From an uncultured Oscillospiraceae bacterium (lineage in GTDB: Bacteria; Bacillota; Clostridia; Oscillospirales; Oscillospiraceae), in assembly GCA_934670025.1 (NCBI GenBank), contig CAKUOS010000066.1:1-8499 (forward strand): 8,499 nt of DNA, written 5' to 3'. Below the pieces are notes generated by a model, which made no database searches, was not told the DNA's origin, and saw nothing but the letters and a program-made list of their open reading frames with translations. Made by a program: the position numbers and the translations under genes. Below are positions 1 to 5,526 of this stretch, piece by piece (position 1 is the first letter of the stretch; every line of letters starts with the position of its first letter).

Positions 1-257
1 AGCTCAAAGCGCTCGAGCTTCAGCTTTTCCTTGCAGATCTTGCGCATCTCGGCCTCGATGGCGTCGAGATTTTCCTGGGTAAAGTTGAACGGCGCGTCGA
101 AGTCATAGTAAAAGCCGTTGTCGATCGACGGGCCGATGGCCAGCTTGACCTCGGGCCACAGGCGCTTGACGGCCTGCGCCATGACGTGCGAGCAGGTGTG
201 CCAGTACGTTTTGCGGTACTGCGGGTTTTCAAACGAGAATTCATTGTTTTCGGACAT
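1..257 (-). CDS. thrS: Threonyl-tRNA synthetase, N-terminal fragment (3' end outside window)
   Basis: Class II synthetase that charges tRNA-Thr with threonine in the cytoplasm. Only the first 85 residues lie in the window; the gene continues past position 1. After about 15 residues the protein enters the ThrRS/AlaRS second additional (editing) domain. H20 and H24 form its HxxxH motif, and the stretch KLAIGPSIDNGFYYDFD (residues 38-54) is highly typical of ThrRS. The ATG at 257 is preceded 8 nt upstream by AGGAGG (266-271), so the start is well supported. The usual N-terminal TGS domain of about 60 residues is absent, and no further coding sequence lies upstream because the T-box leader occupies that space. 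TGS-less ThrRS forms exist, so this need not be a truncation. Expression is probably controlled by the threonine T-box leader. The catalytic and anticodon-binding domains cannot be checked here. Confidence 0.93.
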   Translation of the reverse strand, partial: MSENNEFSFENPQYRKTYWHTCSHVMAQAVKRLWPEVKLAIGPSIDNGFYYDFDAPFNFTQENLDAIEAEMRKICKEKLKLERFE

Positions 258-285
258 GATATGTGCCTCCTTTTTTATCTGGGGC

Positions 286-326
286 AAAACAAAAAACGCC
301 TTACCCCTGTCATCAGGGGTGAGGCG
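286..326 (-). terminator. Conditional terminator of the thrS T-box
   Basis: Inverted repeat CGCCTcACCCCTG / CAGGGGTaAGGCG (326-297) with a short ATGA loop, followed on the minus strand by TTTTTTGTTTT (296-286). It lies between the T-box motif and the thrS ribosome binding site. Its 5' arm is shared with the antiterminator, so it should form when tRNA-Thr is charged. Confidence 0.93.
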
Positions 327-530
327 CTGAACGCTCCACGGTTCCACCCTGCTTACGGAAAAATTCCGTCGCTTTGTGATCTCTGTAACGGGAGAACCCG
401 GCGGCGCATTTCCGCGCCGCGGCTCGGAAGCGGTATCCGGGCGGGCTCTGCAAAGGCTCTTGCACCATACGAGCCTCTCTCTGCTGCGCAGCCGCTGCCG
501 GGACGTGTCTTCGTCACAGCCGTTTGACTA
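286..530 (-). promoter_or_regulatory. T-box leader (threonine-specific) of thrS
   Basis: Transcription-attenuation leader that reads the charging state of tRNA-Thr. Reading the minus strand 5' to 3': the stem I base pairs CGGCT with AGCCG; an AGAGAG element lies at about 474-482; an apical hairpin with a GGTGCAA-type loop lies at 455-475; a GGATACCGC stretch carries the probable specifier codon ACC (Thr) at 434-432. A small hairpin, ACGGAA/TTCCGT, lies near 355-371. The conserved T-box, AGGGTGGAACCGTGGAGCG, runs 350-332. Its AGGGTG can pair with CACCCCT (321-315), which is also the 5' arm of the terminator, so antiterminator and terminator exclude each other. The TGGA bulge (346-343) would pair with a tRNA ending UCCA. 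The stem I fold was drawn by eye, so its exact pairs are approximate, but the T-box motif and terminator are clear. Confidence 0.93.
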
Positions 531-536
531 CCGCAT

Positions 537-565
537 ACAATAGCACTTCTTCCCGGATCTGTCAA
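537..565 (-). promoter_or_regulatory. Sigma-A promoter for the thrS leader
   Basis: On the minus strand a perfect -35 TTGACA (565-560) and a -10 TATTGT (542-537) are separated by 17 nt. This puts the transcription start near 530, just ahead of T-box stem I, giving a leader of about 270 nt. It diverges from the promoter at 630-657; the roughly 65 nt between the two promoters shows nothing else I can recognise. Confidence 0.85.
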
Positions 566-629
566 CCCCCGAAAACCGGCGCGAAGCATGGGAGTTTTCG
601 CCGCTGCGGCGGGATCCGGGCCGTTTTTC

Positions 630-657
630 TTGACGTTTGCAAAAAAATCGCTATAAT
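630..657 (+). promoter_or_regulatory. Sigma-A promoter for the 3D-domain gene
   Basis: TTGACG (630-635), a 16-nt spacer and a perfect TATAAT (652-657). The predicted start is near 664, leaving an 84-nt untranslated leader to the ATG at 748. I see no clear riboswitch or attenuator in that leader. Confidence 0.85.
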
Positions 658-747
658 AGCAAACATGACATTTTGTAATTCGGATGTCACTGAATTGTAA
701 ATATAGAGACGGGTGCGCGCGCAGATCAAAAAAGGAGGACAACCGAT

Positions 748-1368
748 ATGAAGCTGAAACACGCAAAATATCCCATCCTTGCGCTTGCGGCGGTGATCGC
801 GGCGCTGATGAGCCTCGCCGTTGCGGCGCGCGCGGCACGGGCCGCGGCGGAGCCGCAGCCTGCGGCCGAAGCGGCGGCCGTCCGGACGCAGACGGCGCAG
901 CCCGCGCCGGTGCGCATCGGCTATACGCTCGTGGAACCGGAATCCGAGCAGGAAGAGGTATCTCCGGAAGAGGCATCTCCGGAGCCGGAGCCCGAACCCC
1001 AGCCCGAAGCGCCGGCGGAGGAAGACGCGGAAGCGCCGTCCGGGCCTGCGGTTCCGGACGATCTGGAGCTGCTCGACACCTTCCTCGCCACGGCCTACTG
1101 CCAGACCGGCACGACCGCGACCGGGACATATACGACCGTAAACCGCACGCTGGCCGTCAACCCCGGCATCATTCCGTATGGCACGCACGTGTGGCTGTAT
1201 CTTGACGACGGGACGCTCGTCGGCGATTATTACGCCGAGGACACCGGCAGCAACATGATGGCCCATCCGTACGTGATCGATATTTACATGGGCACGGATT
1301 ACGACACGTGCATCGCGTGGGGCGTGCAGCACGTGCGCGTCTACGTCGAGAAAGACGCGGAGAACTGA
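748..1368 (+). CDS. Secreted 3D-domain (RlpA/MltA-C-like) cell-wall protein
   Basis: A 206-residue exported protein. Residues 1-7 are basic, 8-28 form a hydrophobic helix, and an AxA-type signal peptidase site falls near residue 32-34. A Pro/Glu-rich low-complexity linker follows (about 35-105), then a 3D domain (about 109-200) with TAYCQTG (115-121), a Gly/Thr-rich turn, LAVNPGIIPYGT (135-146), AEDTG (163-167) and VIDIYM (176-181). 3D domains share the double-psi beta-barrel fold of MltA and are linked to peptidoglycan cleavage in Sps/YocH/YabE proteins. Two of the three name-giving aspartates are visible (D165, D178); the first position is Asn (N138). There is no LysM, SH3 or G5 domain, so the linker may simply span the wall. 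The start is supported by AAAGGAGG (731-738), 9 nt upstream. The exact enzymatic activity is unproven. Divergent from thrS, with its own promoter. Confidence 0.88.
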   Translation: MKLKHAKYPILALAAVIAALMSLAVAARAARAAAEPQPAAEAAAVRTQTAQPAPVRIGYTLVEPESEQEEVSPEEASPEPEPEPQPEAPAEEDAEAPSGPAVPDDLELLDTFLATAYCQTGTTATGTYTTVNRTLAVNPGIIPYGTHVWLYLDDGTLVGDYYAEDTGSNMMAHPYVIDIYMGTDYDTCIAWGVQHVRVYVEKDAEN

Positions 1369-1397
1369 TTGAAAATCCGCCCTTCGTCTGGTATCAT
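1369..1397 (+). promoter_or_regulatory. Extended -10 promoter for rsmA, inside the intergenic hairpin
   Basis: TTGAAA (1369-1374), a 17-nt spacer and TATCAT (1392-1397), preceded by TG one base before it (TGGTATCAT, an extended -10). The -35 starts directly after the stop codon of the 3D gene. The predicted start near 1404 would give rsmA a leader of only about 20 nt that still keeps the AAGGCGG Shine-Dalgarno-like sequence. Confidence 0.65.
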
Positions 1398-1424
1398 GGA
1401 TGCACGACGAAAGGCGGATTTTTT
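1372..1424 (+). terminator. Terminator-like hairpin of the 3D gene, overlapping rsmA start signals
   Basis: A long inverted repeat pairs 1372-1388 with 1406-1422 (about 17 bp, one C/A mismatch, 17-nt loop) and ends in a run of six T (1419-1424) directly before the rsmA ATG at 1425. It fits a Rho-independent terminator for transcripts of the 3D gene. The 3' arm contains the rsmA Shine-Dalgarno-like AAGGCGG (1411-1417), so in a read-through transcript the site would be sequestered. The -10 box of the rsmA promoter is in the loop. Confidence 0.75.
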
Positions 1425-2279
1425 ATGGATCTTTGTAATATCACCGAAATCAAGGCGCTGCTTGCCCGGCACGGCTTTCACTTTTCCAAGGCCAAGGGGC
1501 AGAACTTCCTCACGCAGAGCTGGGTGCCGCAGAACATCGCGCTCGAGTCCGGCGCGGACGGGACGTGCGGCGTGCTGGAGATCGGCCCGGGCATCGGGCC
1601 GCTGACGCAGCAGCTGTGCCGGTATGCGAAAAAGGTCGTTGCGGTCGAACTCGACCGGACGTTGCAGCCCATCCTGGCCGAGACGATGGCGGGCAATGAA
1701 AATCTCGAGATCATCTTCGGCGATATCCTGAAAACGGACATCCCGAAGCTCGTGCGCGAGGAATTCGCGGGCCTGCGGCCGATGGCGTGCGCGAATCTGC
1801 CGTATTATATCACGACGCCGGTGCTGGCCGCGCTGCTTGAGAGCCGTGCGTTCGAATCCGTGACCGTCATGGTGCAGAAGGAGGTCGCGCAGCGCATCTG
1901 CGCGCCCGCCGGCAAGGGCGATTACGGCGCGTTCAGCGTTTTCTGCCAGTATTACGCCGAACCGGAGCTGCTGTTCGATGTGCCCGCGAGCTGCTTCATC
2001 CCGCAGCCGAAGGTCACGAGCGCGGTTTTGAAGCTCACGATGCGCACGCAGCCCGTCTGCGGGATCTGCGACGAGGCCATGTTCTTCAAGGTCGTGCGCG
2101 CGGCCTTCGCCCAGCGCAGAAAGACGCTTTTAAACGCGCTGTCGTCCGGGTTCCCGCAGGTCGACAAGCCCGTGCTTGCCGCCGTGATCGAAGAAGCGGG
2201 CTTTGCGCCCACGGTGCGCGGCGAGACGCTGGATATCCCCGCATTTGCGGCCATCGCCAACCGGCTGGCGGCGATGTGA
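1425..2279 (+). CDS. rsmA: 16S rRNA (adenine1518-N6/adenine1519-N6)-dimethyltransferase RsmA (KsgA)
   Basis: Uses S-adenosylmethionine to dimethylate two adjacent adenines in the 3'-terminal hairpin of 16S rRNA, a late step of small-subunit assembly. The product is 284 residues, a normal family length. Visible motifs: GQNFL (25-29); the SAM-binding loop LEIGPGIGPLT (51-61) with the acidic E75 of VAVELD; GDIL (99-102); the catalytic NLPYYIT (124-130), which is the N-L-P-Y motif of N6-adenine methyltransferases; FIPQPKVTSAV (191-201); and the C-terminal helical domain starting around AAFAQRRKTL (226-235). The ATG at 1425 is chosen over an in-frame ATG at 1308, because the latter lies inside the 3D gene and would add 39 residues foreign to the family. 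A weak AAGGCGG site is 7 nt upstream. Overlaps the next gene by one base, suggesting translational coupling. Confidence 0.96.
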   Translation: MDLCNITEIKALLARHGFHFSKAKGQNFLTQSWVPQNIALESGADGTCGVLEIGPGIGPLTQQLCRYAKKVVAVELDRTLQPILAETMAGNENLEIIFGDILKTDIPKLVREEFAGLRPMACANLPYYITTPVLAALLESRAFESVTVMVQKEVAQRICAPAGKGDYGAFSVFCQYYAEPELLFDVPASCFIPQPKVTSAVLKLTMRTQPVCGICDEAMFFKVVRAAFAQRRKTLLNALSSGFPQVDKPVLAAVIEEAGFAPTVRGETLDIPAFAAIANRLAAM

Positions 2280-2587
2280 TGTACGATATCTATATGCTTT
2301 GGTGCCGGGGCGGCAGTCTCTATACCGGCATCGCCGCCGATATCGAAAAGCGCCTGCAAGCACACTTCACGCGCGGCGCGGCGTGCGCGAAATACACCCG
2401 GTCGCACCCGGCTGAGGCGCTCGCGGCGCTCTGGCGGACAGACGGCCACGCGGCCGCCGCACGGCTGGAGGTATTTCTCAAGCAGCTGCCGCGCGCAAAA
2501 AAGCTGGCGCTCATTGCCGGCGAAACGGACATAGAGACGCTCTTCGGCGAACGGCTCGGCGATTTTTCCTACGAGCGGGTCCGATAA
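2279..2587 (+). CDS. GIY-YIG nuclease superfamily protein (UPF0213/YazA/YhbQ type)
   Basis: A 102-residue single-domain protein of the GIY-YIG fold. It begins MYDIYML with LYTG at 14-17 (the GIY...YIG pair), then IEKRLQAH (22-29) with the conserved Arg R25, the AKYTR motif (37-41) shared by small UPF0213 proteins, and E64, the likely metal-binding glutamate, in ARLEVFLKQL. RAKKLALI (72-79) is also typical. Family members are predicted endonucleases, and E. coli YhbQ has been linked to DNA damage handling; the cellular role here is unknown. The ATG overlaps the rsmA stop (TGATG). A GTG three bases upstream (2276) is possible, but homologues start at the MY. No good Shine-Dalgarno is present, so translation is probably coupled to rsmA. 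Ends in the shared terminator at 2595-2626. Confidence 0.9.
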   Translation: MYDIYMLWCRGGSLYTGIAADIEKRLQAHFTRGAACAKYTRSHPAEALAALWRTDGHAAAARLEVFLKQLPRAKKLALIAGETDIETLFGERLGDFSYERVR

Positions 2588-2594
2588 ACGGTAA

Positions 2595-2626
2595 AAAACC
2601 GGCGCAGCCGCAGCTGCGCCGGTTTA
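2595..2626. terminator. Bidirectional Rho-independent terminator
   Basis: A 12-bp GC-rich stem, AACCGGCGCAGC (2597-2608) / GCTGCGCCGGTT (2613-2624), with a 4-nt loop. On the minus strand it is followed by a T-run (complement of the A-run 2593-2598), a strong terminator for the HAD gene. On the plus strand it is followed by TTATGATTTT, which is weaker but adequate for the rsmA/GIY-YIG unit. It fills most of the 45-nt gap between the convergent genes. Confidence 0.88.
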
Positions 2627-2632
2627 TGATTT

Positions 2633-3325
2633 TCAAAGAGCGTGCAGGCATTCGAGCAGCGCCTGTTCGCTGCACACGGTATGAGCCGGGACGATCGTGC
2701 CCGCAGCCTCGCCTGTGCGGTTCATCCAGACCGTCGTAAAGCCGGCCGCGCCCGCGCCCGCGATGTCCTGTGTCAGCGAGTCTCCCACATAGACGCACGC
2801 GCCGCCGCCCGCGGCCGTCTGCGCCATACGGAAAATTTCCGGTGCGGGCTTCATGACGCCCACGGCGTCGGAGATGAAGACGAGATCGGCCCGCAGCCAG
2901 CGCTCCATGCCGAGACTGCGCAGCTTGCCGCGCTGCGTGTCGACGCCGCCGTTGGTGATGACGCCGGTGGCGGCGAATTTCTCCCGGCACAGATCCAGCA
3001 CACGCACCATCGTGTCCGTCAGCGCGATCTTTCCCTGCTCGACGGCGTAGAGCGCCTGTAACCGCAGCGCGTCGTCCTCCGTAATGGCGATGCCCAGATC
3101 GCGCAGACCGGTCTGGTGGCGGTAAATATGCATCTGCCGCATGGTGATCTTTCCGGTGTGCGCGGCCTCAAAGACCTCGTAGCCGCGGTGCATGACGGTA
3201 TAAAACGCGCGGTCGGTCAGCTCCGCGTAGCGGCCGCCGAAAAAGGTCCGGAACGCCGCCCGAAACGGCAGCCGCCGGTCGTACAGGGTATCATCCAGAT
3301 CGAAAAAGATCGTCCGCGTCTGCAT
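2633..3325 (-). CDS. HAD-superfamily (subfamily IA, YjjG-like) hydrolase
   Basis: Predicted cytoplasmic phosphatase of the haloacid dehalogenase superfamily, 230 residues. All four HAD motifs are present: motif I FFDLDDTLYD (7-16) with nucleophile D9 and acid/base D11; motif II GVITNGG (121-127) with T124; motif III K159 in MKPAPEIF; motif IV YVGDSLTQDI (179-188) with D182 and D187. The helical C1 cap lies between motifs I and II (about 18-105). DLDDTLYD and ITNGG resemble pyrimidine 5'-nucleotidase YjjG and other HAD-IA phosphatases, but the substrate cannot be assigned from sequence. Start: ATG at 3325 with GGAGGG (3337-3332) 6 nt upstream. Monocistronic, with an extended -10 promoter just upstream and a strong terminator just downstream. 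Confidence 0.92.
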   Translation of the reverse strand: MQTRTIFFDLDDTLYDRRLPFRAAFRTFFGGRYAELTDRAFYTVMHRGYEVFEAAHTGKITMRQMHIYRHQTGLRDLGIAITEDDALRLQALYAVEQGKIALTDTMVRVLDLCREKFAATGVITNGGVDTQRGKLRSLGMERWLRADLVFISDAVGVMKPAPEIFRMAQTAAGGGACVYVGDSLTQDIAGAGAAGFTTVWMNRTGEAAGTIVPAHTVCSEQALLECLHAL

Positions 3326-3357
3326 GGGAAGCCCTCCGTTTCCGTCTGATTTTCACC

Positions 3358-3366
3358 AGTATATCA
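3358..3366 (-). promoter_or_regulatory. Extended -10 promoter element of the HAD gene
   Basis: On the minus strand TGATATACT gives a TG extension plus TATACT (3363-3358, 5 of 6 matches to TATAAT). The -35 region, 17 nt upstream, is poor (TTCCGC), as is common with extended -10 promoters. The predicted start is near 3351, about 26 nt ahead of the ATG. Confidence 0.55.
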
Positions 3367-3390
3367 TAGATTCCCGAACTGCGGAAGAGC

Positions 3391-3434
3391 AAAAACAAAA
3401 CATTCCCGCGCATCCAGAGGTGGAGGCGCGGGAA
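3391..3434 (-). terminator. Rho-independent terminator of htpG
   Basis: Inverted repeat TTCCCGCGC (3434-3426) / GCGCGGGAA (3411-3403) with a 14-nt loop that may pair further (CTCC with GGAT-type contacts). It is followed on the minus strand by TGTTTTGTTTTT (3402-3391). It begins 32 nt after the htpG stop. Confidence 0.88.
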
Positions 3435-3466
3435 ATTTGTTTGGGATCTGTATAATTCCGGAAAAC

Positions 3467-5365
3467 TCAGCCGATCAGACTGCACACGAGGTCGGTGTAC
3501 TCGCCCGCGTTGTCGACTGGCAGGTCGGCCATCAGCAGCGCCTGCGTGTAGAGGATGTTCGTGATGTCGCGCGCCTTCTTTTCGTCCTGCGCGACGGCGA
3601 TCTGCAATTTTGCGAAGATCGGATGGTCGGCGTTGAGCTCCAGAATGCGGTCGGCCTTCATCCCGGCCTCGGGGTTCAGACGCTTGAAGTATTTCTCCAT
3701 CTCAAACGTCATGCCCTCGGCGGGAATGACGCTGACCGGGTGACTGCCGAGATCTTCGCTCAGACGGACTTCCCGGACCTTGTCGCCGAGCGTGGCCTTG
3801 ACGAAATCGAGCGTCTGCTTCGCCTTTTCCTGCTTTTCCTCGGCGGCCTTTTTCTCTTCTTCGGTGCCGAGACCGAGATCGCCCGCCGTGACGGACTTGA
3901 ATTCCTTCTCCTGATACTTGCCGAGCGTCTGCGGCACGAAGCCGTCGACCTCGTCGGTCATGAACAGCACGTCGCAGCCCTTCTGGCGCAGCTTTTCCAG
4001 CTGCGGCAGCTGACCGAGGCGCTCGCGGCTCTCGCCGGCTGCGTAGTAGATGAACTTCTGATCCTCGGGCATGGCGGCCGCGTATTCCTTGAGCGAGACG
4101 AGCTTGCCCTCCCTGCTCGACCAGTACAGAAGCAGATCCTGCAAGGTATCCTTTTTCGCGCCGTAATCGGCCACGATGCCGTATTTCAGCTGCATCCCGA
4201 ACGCGGTGAAGAACTTCTCGTATTTCTCACGGTCGGACTCCATGAGCTTTTGCAGCTCGGACTTGATCTTCTTTTCCAGATTCCCGGCGATGAATTTCAG
4301 CTGCCGGTCGTGCTGGAGCATTTCACGCGAGATATTCAGGCTCAGATCCTGCGAATCGACCACGCCGCGCACAAACCGGAAGCAGTCGGGCAGCAGATCG
4401 GCGCAGTTTTCCATGATCATCACACCCGAGGAGTACAGCTGCAGGCCCTTTTTAAAGTCCTTGGTGTAGAAGTCATACGGCGCCTTGGCCGGGATATAGA
4501 GCAGGGCCTTGTACGTGACCGCGCCCTCGACGTTTGCGTGGATGACGGCGACGGGATCTTCAAAGTCAAAGAACTTTTCCTTATAGAAATTGTTGTATTC
4601 CTCGTCGGTGACGTCCTTTTTCGCCTTGTTCCAGATGGGCACCATCGAGTTGAGCGTCTCGACTTCCTTGTAAGTCTCGTATTCGGGCTTGTCGCTCTGC
4701 TCTGTGCCTTCCTTCATGCGGCTCTTTTCGACCTCCATGCGGATGGGGTAGCGGATGTAGTCGGAATACTTGCGCACGAGCGATTGCAGCTCCCACGTCT
4801 TGAGGAAGCGGGAGTATTTTTCGTCGTCGGTGTCGGCCTTGAGCTGCATGATGACGTCGGTGCCGGCTGTTTCCTTTTCGCACGGCGTCATGGTATAGCC
4901 GTCGGCACCCTCGGATTCCCATTGCCACGCCTCGTCGGAGCCGAACTTCTTCGAGACGACCGTCACCTTGTCGGCGACCATGAACGCCGAATAGAAGCCC
5001 ACGCCGAACTGGCCGATGATGTCGGTGTCGGCGGTGTGCTCCTTGTCGAGCGCCTGCTTGAACTGGAGGCTCCCGGAGCGGCAGATCGTGCCGAGATTCT
5101 GCTCCATCTCGTCCCTGGACATACCGACGCCGTTGTCGCTGACGGTGAGCGTGCGGGAGGCTTCGTCGGGCTTCAGCTCGATTTTGAAATCGCTGCGGCT
5201 CAGGCCCACGGATTCGTCGGTCAGCGCCTGATAGGCGAGCTTGTCGATGGCGTCGGAGGCGTTCGAAATAATTTCACGCAGGAAAATTTCCTGATGCGTA
5301 TAAATGGAGTTGATCATCAGATCGAGCAGGCGTTTGGATTCCGCCTGAAATTGCTTTTTTTCCAT
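3467..5365 (-). CDS. htpG: Molecular chaperone HtpG (bacterial Hsp90)
   Basis: ATP-dependent cytoplasmic Hsp90 chaperone that remodels late folding intermediates. 632 residues from the chosen start, full length for the family. The N-terminal GHKL ATPase domain (about 1-215) shows catalytic E31 and Mg-binding N35 in EIISNASDAIDKL, D77 of SDNGVGM, GTICRSGS (92-99) and the lid motif IGQFGVGFYSAF (117-128). The middle domain contains the conserved LNISREMLQHD segment, and the C-terminal dimerisation region is intact without a eukaryotic MEEVD tail. Start: ATG at 5365 gives the usual MEKKQFQAESK; the GTG nine bases upstream is too close to the AAAGGA site (5381-5376), which sits 10 nt before the ATG. 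A CIRCE operator and an extended -10 promoter lie directly upstream, so heat-shock repression by HrcA is expected. Single-gene unit with its own terminator. Confidence 0.97.
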   Translation of the reverse strand: MEKKQFQAESKRLLDLMINSIYTHQEIFLREIISNASDAIDKLAYQALTDESVGLSRSDFKIELKPDEASRTLTVSDNGVGMSRDEMEQNLGTICRSGSLQFKQALDKEHTADTDIIGQFGVGFYSAFMVADKVTVVSKKFGSDEAWQWESEGADGYTMTPCEKETAGTDVIMQLKADTDDEKYSRFLKTWELQSLVRKYSDYIRYPIRMEVEKSRMKEGTEQSDKPEYETYKEVETLNSMVPIWNKAKKDVTDEEYNNFYKEKFFDFEDPVAVIHANVEGAVTYKALLYIPAKAPYDFYTKDFKKGLQLYSSGVMIMENCADLLPDCFRFVRGVVDSQDLSLNISREMLQHDRQLKFIAGNLEKKIKSELQKLMESDREKYEKFFTAFGMQLKYGIVADYGAKKDTLQDLLLYWSSREGKLVSLKEYAAAMPEDQKFIYYAAGESRERLGQLPQLEKLRQKGCDVLFMTDEVDGFVPQTLGKYQEKEFKSVTAGDLGLGTEEEKKAAEEKQEKAKQTLDFVKATLGDKVREVRLSEDLGSHPVSVIPAEGMTFEMEKYFKRLNPEAGMKADRILELNADHPIFAKLQIAVAQDEKKARDITNILYTQALLMADLPVDNAGEYTDLVCSLIG

Positions 5366-5386
5366 AGATGTCACGTCCTTTGCGTA

Positions 5387-5413
5387 TTAGCACTCTCTAT
5401 CTATGAGTGCTAA
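5387..5413 (-). promoter_or_regulatory. CIRCE operator (HrcA binding site) of htpG
   Basis: A perfect inverted repeat, TTAGCACTC - 9 nt - GAGTGCTAA, which matches the CIRCE consensus in every position of both arms. It begins 4 nt after the htpG -10 box, covers the predicted transcription start and continues into the 5' untranslated region, the standard position for HrcA repression. Confidence 0.97.
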
Positions 5414-5417
5414 CCGT

Positions 5418-5445
5418 ATTGTAGCACACTGTCTGCGTTTTGCAA
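5418..5445 (-). promoter_or_regulatory. Sigma-A promoter of htpG
   Basis: On the minus strand TTGCAA (5445-5440), a 16-nt spacer and TACAAT (5423-5418) preceded by TGC, an extended -10. The start is predicted near 5411, inside the CIRCE repeat. There is no visible sigma-B or CtsR site as alternative control. Confidence 0.75.
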
Positions 5446-5479
5446 CCCCCGCGCCAAAAATTCACAAAGCGTTCACAAG

Positions 5480-5517
5480 CGGACAAAAGAACGCCTCTCC
5501 CATCCGGGAGAGGCGTT
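5480..5517 (-). terminator. Rho-independent terminator of glnS
   Basis: A perfect 12-bp stem, AACGCCTCTCCC / GGGAGAGGCGTT (5517-5490), with a 4-nt GGAT loop, followed on the minus strand by CTTTTGTCC (a short, interrupted T-tract). It sits 9 nt after the glnS stop codon and upstream of the htpG promoter, isolating the two same-strand genes. Confidence 0.85.
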
Positions 5518-5526
5518 GAGACTGGT

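Noticed and set aside
186..527. Plus-strand open frame of 113 codons across the thrS leader
   Set aside because: The same bases form a T-box leader and terminator on the other strand; no ribosome binding site or protein family is seen.
353..1332. Long minus-strand open frames opposite the 3D gene and the T-box region (353-1129 and 562-1332)
   Set aside because: Arg/Ala/Pro-rich composition without recognisable domains, and they overlap two promoters, the T-box leader and a well-supported secreted protein gene.
1308..1424. Upstream in-frame ATG that would extend RsmA by 39 residues
   Set aside because: It lies inside the 3D gene, the extra residues do not fit the family, and RsmA proteins start close to the MDLCNITEI position.
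5366..5374. GTG start for HtpG three codons upstream
   Set aside because: Only one base separates it from the Shine-Dalgarno-like AAAGGA; the ATG at 5365 gives the family-typical MEKKQFQAESK.
3437..5413. 658-codon open frame on the plus strand opposite htpG
   Set aside because: htpG on the minus strand has all Hsp90 motifs. The antisense frame is open because of GC-rich codon bias, has no family resemblance and runs through the CIRCE element and the htpG terminator.
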